A DNA stretch of 64,000 bases from Microcystis panniformis FACHB-1757 (GCF_001264245.1 NZ_CP011339.1:2356001-2420000), one strand, 5' to 3'. Numbered from the stretch's first letter, positions 53,135-63,312 are shown. Made by a program: numbers and translations. Notes: a model not told the origin generated them from the sequence alone.

Positions 53135-54559
53135 CTAATAATTTTCTTGCGGATTTGTGGCGGGAGGATTTTCTTGGTAGGAAAAGCTGCTACCAAACTC
53201 GAATTCCTGTCCGTAGGCTTCCTCTCCGTGTTCAGGAACATCTAACCCTTCTGCTTCCGTATTCGGTTTAACCCGCAGCTCCATAAATAGACTGAGAATT
53301 TTCAGGATAACAAAAGTACCCACGGCAGCAAAGATATAAGTAGCGGCAACGCCAACAAATTGCGTCCACAGTAACCCCGCATTCCCAAAAAATAAACCAT
53401 CATTTCCAGCTGAATTAACCGATTTTGTGGCAAAAAGCCCCGTAAGCAGCGCCCCTATTGTCCCGCCGACACCATGGACAGGATAGGTATCCAAAGAATC
53501 ATCAAAGCGCAATTTTGCCCGCAGACTAACCGCAAAAAAACAGGTAAGGGCAGTGATCGAACCAATGAGAATCGCCCCAATCGGCAGCACATAACCGGCA
53601 GCGGGAGTAATACCCACTAATCCCCCTAAAAATCCACTAGCAATACCGATCGCCGTCGGTTTACCCCGTAAAATCCATTCTATAAGCATCCATGTCAAAC
53701 CACCGGCCGAAGCGGCGATACTGGTATTAACAAAAGCTGTCGTGGCCAGGGAACTAGAGGAAAGCGCACTACCACCATTAAAACCAAACCAACCGAACCA
53801 GAGTAAACCGATACCTAGGAGAACAAAAGGCACATTATGGGGTGCATAGGTTTGGACACCAAAACTACGCCGCGGACCGATCATCCAGGCGGCCACCAGT
53901 GCGGAAATCCCGGAACTAATGTGAACAACGGTTCCACCAGCGAAATCCAGCGCCCCAGTGGCTGCCAACCAACCCTTACCCCAAACCCAGTGAGCTAGGG
54001 GAGAATAGATAAAGGTCGACCAAAGCAGTAAAAACCAAAAATAGGCTTTAAAGTTGACCCGTTCCACGATCGCCCCCGAAATTAAAGCCGGGGTGATGAT
54101 GGCGAACATCATTTGATAGACCATAAACACTTGATGGGGAACGGTGGGTGCATAACCGATATCGTCAGGTGCGGCGGCGGTGACACCGTTGAGAAAAATC
54201 CAATCTAGTCCCCCGATAAAAGCTTCAATTCCCTCGCCAAAACCACTTTTACCCAGGGTGACATCGAAAGCGAGACTATAACCCCAAAGCACCCAAGTTA
54301 CACCGATGACGCCCATGGCCACCAAACTCATCATCATGGTGTTGAGGACGTTACGGGAACGTACTAAACCCCCATAAAAAAAAGCCAGTCCGGGGGTCAT
54401 TAATAAAACTAAAGCTGAGGAGATCAGCATCCAAGCTGTATCTCCAGCACTAATCGGATTGGGGGGAGCGGCGGCGACGGTTTCCGCAAAAACTGGGGCA
54501 ACTCCGCAATTGAATCCCAGTCCCAGCAAAAGTATGGTTATTCCTACGATCTTTTTCAT
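53135..54559 (-). CDS. amt: Ammonium transporter (Amt family)
   Basis: 474 residues with a cleavable or retained N-terminal hydrophobic segment (IVGITILLLGLGFNCGVAP) and eleven helices. Amt signatures include MTPGLAFFYGGLVRSRNVLN, DFAGGTVVHISSGISALVAA, GWFGFNGGSALSS and TYPVHGVGGTIGALLTG, with pore histidines in VVHISSG and VHGVGG. It moves ammonium across the plasma membrane and is usually regulated by PII. It follows the paralogous amt1-like gene on the same strand after a 175-bp gap. The C-terminal tail ends in an unusual Asn/Pro-rich segment. Confidence 0.94.
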   Translation of the reverse strand: MKKIVGITILLLGLGFNCGVAPVFAETVAAAPPNPISAGDTAWMLISSALVLLMTPGLAFFYGGLVRSRNVLNTMMMSLVAMGVIGVTWVLWGYSLAFDVTLGKSGFGEGIEAFIGGLDWIFLNGVTAAAPDDIGYAPTVPHQVFMVYQMMFAIITPALISGAIVERVNFKAYFWFLLLWSTFIYSPLAHWVWGKGWLAATGALDFAGGTVVHISSGISALVAAWMIGPRRSFGVQTYAPHNVPFVLLGIGLLWFGWFGFNGGSALSSSSLATTAFVNTSIAASAGGLTWMLIEWILRGKPTAIGIASGFLGGLVGITPAAGYVLPIGAILIGSITALTCFFAVSLRAKLRFDDSLDTYPVHGVGGTIGALLTGLFATKSVNSAGNDGLFFGNAGLLWTQFVGVAATYIFAAVGTFVILKILSLFMELRVKPNTEAEGLDVPEHGEEAYGQEFEFGSSFSYQENPPATNPQENY

Positions 54560-54734
54560 TGACGGTTGGTGGTTAGTAGCAAGATTAATTTTTTCTGTCC
54601 GGAAACAGACAAAAAACCGAAAGAGAAAAGGTTTAGAAGGTAATTGTAGCCACCGATCGCATTGGGGCGAGGCCTTCTTCCTTTTCTCTTTAACTTTGTC
54701 GGGGATAGATTAATCTATCTTGACAAGGTTCACC

Positions 54735-56171
54735 TTAACGAGCGCTAGGCGTTTCCATGTCAACACTGGAAGCATAATAGCCACCGGCAACGATATCGGA
54801 CTCCTTGACGAAACCGCTATAGGCTTCCATCCCGTGTTCACCCACATCCAAACCTTCTAATTCTTCTTCGGGAGTAACACGAATACCGAGGGTAGCCTTG
54901 AGGATTGTCCAAACAATACCACTAACAATCAGGGTAAATGCCCCTACTGCCACAATTCCGATAATTTGGTTAATAAACAGTTGGAATTGACCGGTGATTA
55001 AACCCGCATCTTTGTTGAAGATACCCACGGCTAAGGTTCCAAACACACCACAGACGAGGTGAACGGAAGTCGCACCCACCGGGTCATCAATTTTCAGGTT
55101 ATCGAAGAAAGCCACCGAGTAAACCACGACCACACCGGCAATTAAACCGATAATTAAGGCCGACCAATAGGATACACCATCACAACCGGCGGTAACGGCT
55201 ACTAAACCAGCCAGAATACCGTTAATAATCATTGAAAGGTCGGGTTTACCATCTTTCGCCCATGCGGTCAAGGTAGCGGCAATGCCACCTGCAGCCCCGG
55301 CGAGGTTAGTGGTGACAGCGATATAGGGTACAGTTTCATTAACTGCCAAAGTAGAGCCGGGGTTAAAACCGAACCAGCCAATCCAGAGAATTAAACAACC
55401 CAGGGTCGCGATACTCATGTTATGGCCGGGTAAGGCACTGGTGCGACCGTTGATGTATTTACCCATTCTCGGGCCGAGAATTGCCGCCCCGGTTAAAGCA
55501 GACCAACCACCCACCGAGTGAACCACCGTCGAACCGGCGAAGTCTTTAAAACCAAGGTCAGCTAACCAACCGCCACCCCAAACCCAGTGACCAGTGATCG
55601 GGTACATGATACCGACGATAATTAAGCTAAAAACGAGGAAATCGACGAATTTAATCCGTTCTGCCACCGCCCCAGATACAATGGTTGCCGCCGTTCCCGC
55701 GAAAGCTACTTGGAACAGGAAGAACACCGAGGTGGGCAAAGAGGCAGGCATAACGTAGGTGGCGGGATCGCTACTGCTAAGGAACCAGCCTCCTGTACCG
55801 AAAAATTCGTTACTGACAGACCCAAACATCAGGGAGAAACCGATCGCCCAAAATGATATGGTGGAGAGGGCGAAAACGATCAGGTTTTTGGCCAGAACGT
55901 TAACGGCGTTTTTCTGACGACAGAATCCCGTTTCTAGCATCGCAAAACCCGCATTCATAAAGATCACGAGGATGGCGGCAATTAAAACCCAGATTGTATT
56001 AAGGGCGTTTTGGACATCTTCGGGGGTTAGGGGTTTCGCATCTTGGGCCTGTACGGCTGTGTTCCAAACCACGAAAATAATCGCGGACAAAGGAACACAG
56101 GCTAACCAGACAGGGTTAATTTTCGGTAACAAACCGACAAGTTCCCCAGATTTTCGAGCAATTCGTTTCAT
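54735..56171 (-). CDS. amt: Ammonium transporter (Amt family)
   Basis: 478 residues. N-terminal segment VWLACVPLSAIIFVVWNTAV, then FMNAGFAMLETGFCRQKNAVNVL, DFAGSTVVHSVGGWSALTGA, GWFGFNPGSTLA and GATSVHLVCGVFGTLAVGI. The C-terminal tail GLDVGEHGMEAYSGF fits the PII/GlnK-controlled tail. It is closer to the high-affinity cyanobacterial Amt1 than its neighbour is. A GTA-N8-TAC NtcA-type site lies 200 bp upstream. The pair probably arose by old duplication. Confidence 0.94.
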   Translation of the reverse strand: MKRIARKSGELVGLLPKINPVWLACVPLSAIIFVVWNTAVQAQDAKPLTPEDVQNALNTIWVLIAAILVIFMNAGFAMLETGFCRQKNAVNVLAKNLIVFALSTISFWAIGFSLMFGSVSNEFFGTGGWFLSSSDPATYVMPASLPTSVFFLFQVAFAGTAATIVSGAVAERIKFVDFLVFSLIIVGIMYPITGHWVWGGGWLADLGFKDFAGSTVVHSVGGWSALTGAAILGPRMGKYINGRTSALPGHNMSIATLGCLILWIGWFGFNPGSTLAVNETVPYIAVTTNLAGAAGGIAATLTAWAKDGKPDLSMIINGILAGLVAVTAGCDGVSYWSALIIGLIAGVVVVYSVAFFDNLKIDDPVGATSVHLVCGVFGTLAVGIFNKDAGLITGQFQLFINQIIGIVAVGAFTLIVSGIVWTILKATLGIRVTPEEELEGLDVGEHGMEAYSGFVKESDIVAGGYYASSVDMETPSAR

Positions 56172-56571
56172 CGTTAATTCATTTACTTTTTTGAGTTAGT
56201 AGGTCGATTCATTACTGTTGAAAATAATTACCGAGCAATTATGTCCGTTCAAACGCTAAATCCTAGGAACAGAGGTCAATCATTTCAGAAGACCAAACAC
56301 CTAGGGATTTATCTTGAGGTGTGAGTAGTCAATGTTTTTTGATCTTTGTTTTTTTTTATTTGAGATTTCTGTATCCTCTGATACGTTTCACTTTAAAATA
56401 ACAATAGTAGATAAGTTATCAGTTATCAGATGTGAGTTTTCAGTTCACTGATTACTGTTTACTGGACGGCTACGCCGTGCCTTTGGCAACACTGAAAAAA
56501 GCTTCCCACTGATCACTGATTACTGTTTACTGATCACTGATCAAGTCTCCCCTCCTTTGGAGAAATCAACC
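56172..56571. other. Gene-free interval between amt and ribD
   Basis: Divergent promoter region for amt and ribD. It contains an NtcA-type site at 56371-56384, a T-rich run at 56347-56358, and several TACTGTTTACTG/GATCACTGATTACTG heptamer-like strings at 56440-56540. No gene is seen. Confidence 0.55.
56371..56384. promoter_or_regulatory. Candidate NtcA-binding site
   Basis: GTATCCTCTGATAC matches GTA-N8-TAC exactly. It is symmetric, so it may act on either side; a well-placed TAN3T -10 box is not evident on either strand. Confidence 0.4.
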
Positions 56572-57668
56572 ATGGCCCAGGCAACGGAATTCGATCGCAA
56601 AATGATGCAAAGATGTCTAACCCTTGCTAGGCAAGCCTTGGGGCGGACTTCTCCTAATCCTTTGGTGGGTTCTGTGATCGTTCAAGAGGGGACAATTATC
56701 GGCGAAGGTTTTCACCCAGGGCCGGACAACCCCATGCAGAAGTTTTCGCCCTGAGACAGGCGGCAGAAAAAGCCCGTGGTGCCACTTTATACGTCAATCT
56801 CGAACCCTGTAACCACTATGGACGTACTCCACCCTGTAGCGAGGCAATTGTGCAAGCAGGCATTAAAAAAGTGGTGGTAGGGATGATCGATCCTAATCCC
56901 CTGGTGGCGGGGAAAGGCATTCAAAGATTAGCATCGGCAGGCATCGAGACGCTGGTGGGGGTGGAGGAGTCCGAATGTCGTCAACTCAATCAGGGTTTTA
57001 TCCATCGCATCACCGCTAAAAAACCCTTCGGTATCCTCAAATATGCCATGACTCTCGATGGCAAAATTGCCGCTACTAGCGGTCATAGCGCTTGGATTAC
57101 TAGCCCCGCTTCTCGCCAAATAGTCCATCAACTGCGATCGGCCTGTGATGCGATTATCGTCGGCGGTAGCACTGTCCGTCAAGATAATCCCCACCTCACC
57201 ACTCACGGCCTCTCCGATCATAATCCCCTGCGCGTGGTCATGACTCGATCGCTCGATTTACCCCCCTCCGCCCATCTTTGGGATACCAGTCAATTTCCCA
57301 CCCTTGTTTATACACAAATTGATGCTAATGTCAAGCTTAAGCAACAATTATTAACAAAAGGCGTGGAAGTGATCGAACTAACCGAGGTGACACCCACTTT
57401 AGTGATGGAAAATCTTGCTCAGAGGGGATTTTGTCAGGTTTTGTGGGAGTGCGGCGGCGGTTTAAGCGCAGCTGCGATCGCTGAGGGCATGGTACAAAAA
57501 ATTATCGCTTTTATTGCGCCCAAAATCATCGGGGGAATCAAGGCACCTACTGCCGTGGGTGATTTAGGTTTCCAGTTAATGAGCCAAGCTTTACAGTTAG
57601 AAAATGTCACGGTTAATTATCTCAATCCCGATATTTTGATTGAGGGATATCTGCAAAGTGAAAAGTAG
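56572..57668 (+). CDS. ribD: Riboflavin biosynthesis deaminase/reductase, frameshifted
   Basis: Joined, about 365 residues, the length of bifunctional RibD, which carries out the second and third steps of riboflavin synthesis. The deaminase half has TSPNPLVGSVIV, the zinc motif HAEV (after correction) and PCNHYGRTPPCSEAI. The reductase half has KYAMTLDGKIAATSGHSAWI and VIVGGSTVRQDNPHL. The frame breaks near 56719-56722: one more G in CCCAGGGCC restores GFHPGAGQPHAEVFALRQAAEKA. The start is ATG 56572 after a good CTCCTTTGGAG-region leader. Riboflavin is essential, so a sequencing error is likely. Confidence 0.9.
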
Positions 57669-57906
57669 AGCTACTGCAATTCTGGCTCAATCGGCAAATC
57701 TCAACCAACCGCTTGTAAAAGTCAAAAAGTCATCAATAAACCCGATTTTTGCGCTCGAGTTCCAGAAATCGCCCTGCTGCCGTCAACTCCCTTTATCGGT
57801 ACGGTTATCCCCCTAGAGGAAGTTGGGCAATCGCTCTGTGATCAGTGCTGCCATTATCGAGCAAAATAAAAAAGTTAGAATAGTCAAGCCCTTAGTGATT
57901 GAACGT

Positions 57907-59880
57907 ATGACGGTACTCGAAAAAGGTAATATCACGATTCATACCGAGAATATCTTCCCTATTATCAAAAAATCCCTCTACACTGACCATGAAATTTTTC
58001 TGCGGGAATTGATATCCAATAGTGTTGATGCCATCTCGAAATTAAAAATGGCTTCCTTAGCAGGAGAAGCGAGAGGAGAAGTCCCCGAACCAGAAATTAA
58101 TCTCGCCATCGATAAAGAAAATCGTACCCTATCAATTACCGATAATGGTATCGGGATGACAGGGGAAGAAATCAAGAAATATATTAACCAAGTTGCCTTT
58201 TCCAGTGCGGAAGAATTTATCAATAAATACCAAAAATCAGCCAACGATTTAATCGGTCATTTTGGCCTAGGTTTTTATTCGGCTTTTATGGTGGCTAAAA
58301 AGGTAGAAATTGATACTCTTTCCTATCAAGAAGGTGCTACCCCTGTCCATTGGTCTTGTGATGGTTCTCCCGAGTTTGAATTAACCGATTCTTCCCGCAG
58401 CCAAATCGGCACCACTATCACCCTAACTTTAATGGATGAGGAAGGGGAATATTTAGAACCTGCCCGCATTCGCCAGTTAGTCAAAACCTACTCAGATTTT
58501 ATGCCCGTTCCCATTAAAATTGATGGGGAAGTGATTAATCAACAACGGGCTTTATGGAAAGAATCTCCTCAAAATCTGACTAAAGAAGACTACCTAGAAT
58601 TCTATCGTTATCTCTATCCTTTCCAAGAAGAACCTTTACTCTGGGTACATCTGAATACCGATTATCCTTTCTTGCTCAATGGCATTCTTTATTTTCCCAA
58701 ACTCAGACCGGATGTGGATGTCTCAAAAGGACAATTAAAGTTATTCTGTAATCAGGTTTTTGTTAGCGATCATTGCGAGGAAATTATTCCCGATTTCCTG
58801 ATACCCTTGCGAGGAGTCATCGATAGTCCAGATATTCCTTTAAATGTGTCTCGAAGTGCTTTAACCAAAGATCGCACCGTTCGCCGTATTGCCGATTTTA
58901 TTGCCAAAAAAATTGCTGATCGCCTCAAATCTCTCTACAATGAAGACGCAAAAGAATATATTCGTTGTTGGGGAGATGTGGGAACTTTTATTAAATTTGG
59001 TTCCTTAAAAGAGGATAAATTTAAGCAGCAGGTAGAAGATATTTTAATCTATCGCACTACCTACAAACCCCCAGAAACTGCCGTACAAGTGGAAGTGCAA
59101 ACCGCCGAAGGTGACGCATGGCAAGAAGCAACGGCGAAAACTCCCCTAGAAGCGATCGAACAGGAAGGTTATACTACTCTCAAAGCCTACCTGGAACGCC
59201 ATAAAGAACGCCACGAAAATCGAGTTTTTTACTGTACCGATCCTCGTAGCCAATCCACCTACGTTGAACTCTACAAAAATCAAGGTTTAGAAATCCTTTT
59301 CTTTGATTCTTTCATCGACACTAATTACTTTATTCCTTTCCTAGAAAGAGAATATTCTGATGTGAAATTCACCCGGGTTGATTCTGAATTAGACTCGACG
59401 CTGCTCGAACAGGATCAAGCTAGTGAAATTATCGATCCCGCCAGTAATAAAACCAGGGCTGAATTGATCAAAGAAATCTTCGCCAAAGCTCTCGATAATT
59501 CCCGCATCAATATCAAAACTGAAGCCTTGAAATCCGATGATCCCCAAGGTACTCCCCCGGCAATTGTCTTACTTCCAGAAGCGATGCGACGCTTACAGGA
59601 AATGACGGCAATGATGCAGCAAAAAGCTATGGCTTTCCCCGAAGAACATATTCTGATGATTAATACTAATCATCCCCTAATTCAACAGATTGTCCAGATT
59701 AGTCAGGGAAGTATTGTTACTGGTAGCGGCGAATCTCCATCGGCGCAATTAGCGAAAATGCTCTGTCAGCACGTTTATGATTTAGCTTTAATCGCTCAAA
59801 AAGGATTTGATGCCGAGGGAATGCAAGCTTTTGTGGAACGTTCCAATCGCGTTCTGACTAAGCTAACCGAAAAGATTTAA
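57907..59880 (+). CDS. htpG: Chaperone HtpG (Hsp90)
   Basis: 657 residues from ATG 57907 (MTVLEKGNITIHTENIFPIIKKS), the usual start of cyanobacterial HtpG; the in-frame GTG-type extension to 57823 seems untranslated. The GHKL ATP-binding motifs are ELISNSVDAISKL, ITDNGIGMT and GHFGLGFYSAFMV. The middle-domain arginine region SRSALTKDRTVRRI and C-terminal dimerisation domain follow. It is a stress-induced chaperone; in cyanobacteria it also stabilises phycobilisome linkers and uroporphyrinogen decarboxylase. A strong terminator follows the stop. Confidence 0.95.
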   Translation: MTVLEKGNITIHTENIFPIIKKSLYTDHEIFLRELISNSVDAISKLKMASLAGEARGEVPEPEINLAIDKENRTLSITDNGIGMTGEEIKKYINQVAFSSAEEFINKYQKSANDLIGHFGLGFYSAFMVAKKVEIDTLSYQEGATPVHWSCDGSPEFELTDSSRSQIGTTITLTLMDEEGEYLEPARIRQLVKTYSDFMPVPIKIDGEVINQQRALWKESPQNLTKEDYLEFYRYLYPFQEEPLLWVHLNTDYPFLLNGILYFPKLRPDVDVSKGQLKLFCNQVFVSDHCEEIIPDFLIPLRGVIDSPDIPLNVSRSALTKDRTVRRIADFIAKKIADRLKSLYNEDAKEYIRCWGDVGTFIKFGSLKEDKFKQQVEDILIYRTTYKPPETAVQVEVQTAEGDAWQEATAKTPLEAIEQEGYTTLKAYLERHKERHENRVFYCTDPRSQSTYVELYKNQGLEILFFDSFIDTNYFIPFLEREYSDVKFTRVDSELDSTLLEQDQASEIIDPASNKTRAELIKEIFAKALDNSRINIKTEALKSDDPQGTPPAIVLLPEAMRRLQEMTAMMQQKAMAFPEEHILMINTNHPLIQQIVQISQGSIVTGSGESPSAQLAKMLCQHVYDLALIAQKGFDAEGMQAFVERSNRVLTKLTEKI

Positions 59881-59914
59881 TCTATTGCCAAACTTTGGCT
59901 GTTTCGATATGCTG

Positions 59915-59944
59915 AGAGTGTGTTAATTCACACTCTATTTTTTT
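59915..59944 (+). terminator. htpG Rho-independent terminator
   Basis: Stem AGAGTGTG/CACACTCT with loop TTAATT, then ATTTTTTT, 35 bp after the stop codon. Confidence 0.92.
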
Positions 59945-60176
59945 AACAAGATAAATTGGCTCTCTTGACATCATGGTGTAAAGTGTTCGTAAATTTTACA
60001 TTTTGGGCGCAAGCATTGCGCCCCTACATTACCCCGCATTAGTTTTTCTGTAGAGGCGTAGGGCGTAAGTCCTCCCTTAGATAAATATAAGCCATCAGCC
60101 TTGAATAAGTTATCAGTTATCAGATGTAAGTTTTCAGTTCACTTATACTGTTTACTGTTTACTGATAAGCTGTTCG

Positions 60177-60293
60177 TAATTTAAATTGCTTGTTGAGACG
60201 AGGCAAAAGGCAAGAGGCAAAAGGCAACAGTAAAGGGATTGGGGGGGTTCGGCTAATCTAAGAATAAGCGGTTTAAATGCGTCTTAGCTTAAC
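60177..60293. repeat. MITE family 3 copy (inverted)
   Basis: It mirrors 35932-36045 and carries AGGCAAAAGGCAAGAGGC units in the centre. Confidence 0.6.
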
Positions 60294-60338
60294 TGATAAC
60301 TGATAACTGATAACTGATAACTGATAACTGATAACTGA
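60291..60338. repeat. ATAACTG tandem heptamer array
   Basis: About six perfect ATAACTG units end only 4 bp before the helicase start codon, where the ribosome site would be expected. Confidence 0.92.
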
Positions 60339-60341
60339 AAA

Positions 60342-61843
60342 ATGCGCTTACCCACCCTCAAATATGAGCGAGGAACCTTAATTCTCCATCCACCACCAAA
60401 GGGGAAAAAATGGCTAGATTTTGCCACTTGGGATGATCGTATCGAAAGATTTCGCATTTTGGCCATTCATTATCGTCCTCTCGTGGAAACTCTACAGGAG
60501 GAGGGCATTAACTTCCAAGATGAAGCAAAAGCTTTTAACAATTTAGAATTAATTGCCAGTTTTGAACGGGAACCCTACCCCCACCAAACGGAAGCGTTAA
60601 TCGCTTGGAAAAAATCCCAGAGAAGGGGTGTTATCGTCCTTCCCACCGCTGCCGGTAAAACCTATCTTGCCCAATTAGCTCTACAATCGACTCCCCGCAG
60701 TACCTTAATTATCGTGCCGACTATTGATTTAATGCACCAGTGGTATGCCCAGATGTTGGCGGCTTTTCCCGATGCCGAGGTGGGATTATTAGGGGGAGGT
60801 TCTAAGGATAATAGTGCTATTTTAATCGCCACCTATCAAAGTGCGGCAATTTATTCAGAAACTCTTGGCAATCGTTACGCTTTTTTGATTTTTGATGAAT
60901 GTCATCATTTACCATCGGATTTCTTTCGGAAAATAGCGGAAGATTCGATCGCACCCTATCGTTTAGGTTTAACAGCAACACCGGATCGCGGTGATGGTAG
61001 TCATCAAGATTTAGATTATCTTATCGGTGCAATTGTTTATCAAAAAAGTCCCCAAGACTTGTCAGGAAAAGCCCTAGCCAATCATGAAATAATTCAAATT
61101 AAAGTGAAACTATCTGCTAAAGAACAGGAAAAATATCAAGAAGCAATTAAAATTCGCAATGATTTTTAAGAAGAAATAATCTCAGTTTGGCTGATTTAAA
61201 TGGTTGGCAAAATTTTGTCATGATTAGTGCCAGAAGTAGCGAAGGGCGCCGGGCGATGTTAGCGCACCGGGAGTCGAAGGAAATATCCTCCGGAACCCAG
61301 GGAAAATTGCGGGTTTTAGCCGAGTTAATCTGTGAACACTATCCGGAGCCAATTTTAATTTTTACCAACGATAATGCCACAGTTTACGGCATTTCCGAGA
61401 GCTTTTTAATACCTGCCATAACCCATCAAACTCCCGTGAAAGAACGCCATGAAATCCTGACCCGTTTTCGTCAGGGAGAATACAAAATTCTGGTGACTTC
61501 CCATGTTCTTAATGAAGGGGTTGATGTGCCGGAAGCGCGCATCGCGATTATTTTATCGGGAACCGGTTCCACCAGGGAATATATTCAGCGTTTAGGACGG
61601 GTGTTAAGAAAAGGGCAACAAGAGGATAAACGGGCGATTTTGTATGAAGTGATAGCCGAAAATACCACGGAGGAAAAAACCTCCCAACGACGACGGGGAG
61701 AGCATAAAAATAAAACTAGCTATAAAACCGGTAATCAACAATTGGAATTATTGCCTTCTCCTCCGAAAAAATCTTTTTCTTTCCCGAAAGCTGCCGAATC
61801 TTCTACCCCTTGGGTGAGTTCTCCAGAGTCAGAGGAAGAATAA
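60342..61843 (+). CDS. XPB/Rad25-like DNA helicase, frameshifted
   Basis: Joined, about 500 residues of superfamily 2. An N-terminal ~90-residue domain is followed by the Q-region YPHQTEALIAW, Walker A VLPTAAGKTYLAQ, DECHH (Walker B), GLTATPDR (motif III), and in the second half PILIFTNDNATVYGI, SHVLNEGVDVPEARIAIIL and QRLGRVLRKG (motif VI). Such helicases in bacteria are linked to DNA repair or to phage defence. The frame breaks at 61162-61168: one more T in GATTTTTAAG restores IRNDFLRRNNLSLADLNGWQ. A C-terminal low-complexity Ser/Pro tail follows. Probably a sequencing error. Confidence 0.85.
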
Positions 61844-61879
61844 AAAATTTCTCTGGGGGATTTTCCTCTATAATAAAGG

Positions 61880-62050
61880 TAAGTAGGTAGGTGTTAAAAG
61901 TTGTCAGATACCCCCCTTATCAAGGGGGGCAGGGGGGATCGGCACCCCCCTTATCAAGGGGGGCAGGGGGGATCGGCACCCCCCTTATCAAGGGGGGCAG
62001 GGGGATCAGAGGCAAAATCTATCTTCAATTTAATTATAACTACTTACTTA
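61880..62050. mobile_element. MITE family 1 copy with triplicated core
   Basis: It starts TAAGTAGGTAGGTGTTAAAA, contains three direct copies of a 34-bp unit (CACCCCCCTTATCAAGGGG plus GGGCAGGGGGGATCGG), and ends ATAACTACTTACTTA. It lies between the helicase and the pterin dehydratase gene. Confidence 0.8.
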
Positions 62051-62072
62051 AAAAATCTGGATTGATACCCCT

Positions 62073-62422
62073 ATGACCGAACTTGCTCAACAAAAATGTC
62101 AACCTTATCAATCGGGTTCTTCTCCTATCACTGCCGAGGAAATTACCGCTTTACAGGCTAAAATTCCCGATTGGAATCTCTTAGAATACGAGGGTATTCC
62201 CCGTCTGCAAAAACTCTATAAATTTGCCAATTTTCAAGGGGCAATTGCCTTTACTAATGCCGTGGGAGAAGCGGCGGAAAAAGAAGGCCATCACCCAGCT
62301 TTATTGACAGAATGGGGTAAAGTTACCGTTTCTTGGTGGACCCATGACGTGGGGGATTACATCAAAATGATTTCATCATGGCTGCCCGTACCGATGATAT
62401 TTATCGCCAACAAAATGCTTAA
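62073..62422 (+). CDS. Pterin-4a-carbinolamine dehydratase, frameshifted near the end
   Basis: Corrected length is ~116 residues. The active-site pattern EGHHPALLTEWGKVTVSWWTH is intact, with the paired histidines and the WTH motif. It dehydrates 4a-hydroxytetrahydropterin in pterin recycling; in cyanobacteria it may also act in carbon metabolism or transcription. As read, the frame continues to 62459, but one extra G in the GTGGGGGATT run (62351-62357) gives DVGGLHQNDFIMAAR, the family's normal ending, with stop TAA at 62420-62422. The corrected stop touches the convergent dehydrogenase gene. Confidence 0.88.
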
Positions 62423-63312
62423 TCGTAGGCACGAATCATCGCTTGGGTTCCCTGTTTAATGCCCTTGCCTTCGTCCAATTCCGCTACTACTTTAAATAGA
62501 GTTTCCGCTAAATCTGTCCCGGGCAGAATTTCCCCGGCTGTCTGGGCAGTTTCTTTGACTAATCGCAAATCTTTCAAAATATGTTCAATCATAAAAGCCG
62601 GCTGTAAATCTTGGGCGAGGATTTTTGGTCCCAAATTTTCCAACGCCCAAGAACCTGCCGCCCCCGTTTTACAGACTTCTATGACTAAATTGGGGTCTAA
62701 TCCTTGAATTTTTGCCATTTTTAGAGCCTCACACAGTGCCACCATGTGAACCGCCCCCAAGACTTGATTACAGAGTTTTACCGCTTGTCCGTTGCCAATT
62801 TCGCCACACCAGCGAATAGTTTTGCCCATGGCTTGAAAACAGGGCAAACAAGTCTGAAAATCCGCTTCTTTCCCCCCCACCATAATGGTTAAAGTGCCGT
62901 TTTTCGCCCCAATATCGCCCCCAGAAACGGGAGCATCGAGAAAACGGAGATTATTTTCCTCTAGCTTTTTACCAATCATCCTAGCGGCTTGAGAGCCAAT
63001 GGTACTCATATCCACCACCAGAGTTCCCACCGCTGCCGATTCCACGACACCCCCCGGTCCCAAAATTACCGCTTCCACGTCAGGCACATCCCCGACGCAG
63101 GTAAAGACAATCTCGGCATCCCTGACGGCGGCGGCAATATTAGAACAAATGTTCGCACCAGCTGCCCCAGCAATGGTTATCCCCGGCGCTTCTGGGGTAC
63201 GATTCCAAGCATTGACAGCAAAACCCTGACGGACAAGATTAGTCGTCATCGGCGCTCCCATTACTCCTAATCCTAAAAAGGCAATTTTTTGACTCATAAT
63301 TTTGGTAATCAA
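62419..63312 (-). CDS. NAD(P)-dependent beta-hydroxyacid dehydrogenase (GarR/HIBADH family)
   Basis: About 292 residues from ATG 63297 (MSQKIAFLGLGVMGAPM); the earlier start at 63312 adds MITKI without a better site. The Rossmann motif is FLGLGVMGAP, the substrate-binding DAPVSGGDIGAKNGTL is intact, and the catalytic lysine is in GNGQAVKLCNQ. Possible roles are tartronate-semialdehyde or glyoxylate reduction, useful in photorespiration, or succinic semialdehyde reduction. Convergent with pcd. Confidence 0.92.
   Translation of the reverse strand: MITKIMSQKIAFLGLGVMGAPMTTNLVRQGFAVNAWNRTPEAPGITIAGAAGANICSNIAAAVRDAEIVFTCVGDVPDVEAVILGPGGVVESAAVGTLVVDMSTIGSQAARMIGKKLEENNLRFLDAPVSGGDIGAKNGTLTIMVGGKEADFQTCLPCFQAMGKTIRWCGEIGNGQAVKLCNQVLGAVHMVALCEALKMAKIQGLDPNLVIEVCKTGAAGSWALENLGPKILAQDLQPAFMIEHILKDLRLVKETAQTAGEILPGTDLAETLFKVVAELDEGKGIKQGTQAMIRAYD

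Larger units (their letters stand above)
59881..60341. other. Gene-free interval: terminator, MITE family 3 and heptamers
   Basis: After the htpG terminator there is a GGGCGCAAGCATTGCGCCC palindrome (60005-60023), the family-3 MITE (60177-60293, inverted to 35932-36045), and an ATAACTG heptamer array to 60338. No gene is visible. Confidence 0.6.

Noticed and set aside
60005..60023. GGGCGCAAGCATTGCGCCC palindrome as a terminator
   Set aside because: It lacks a T tract and lies well past the real htpG terminator; it is more likely part of a dispersed repeat.
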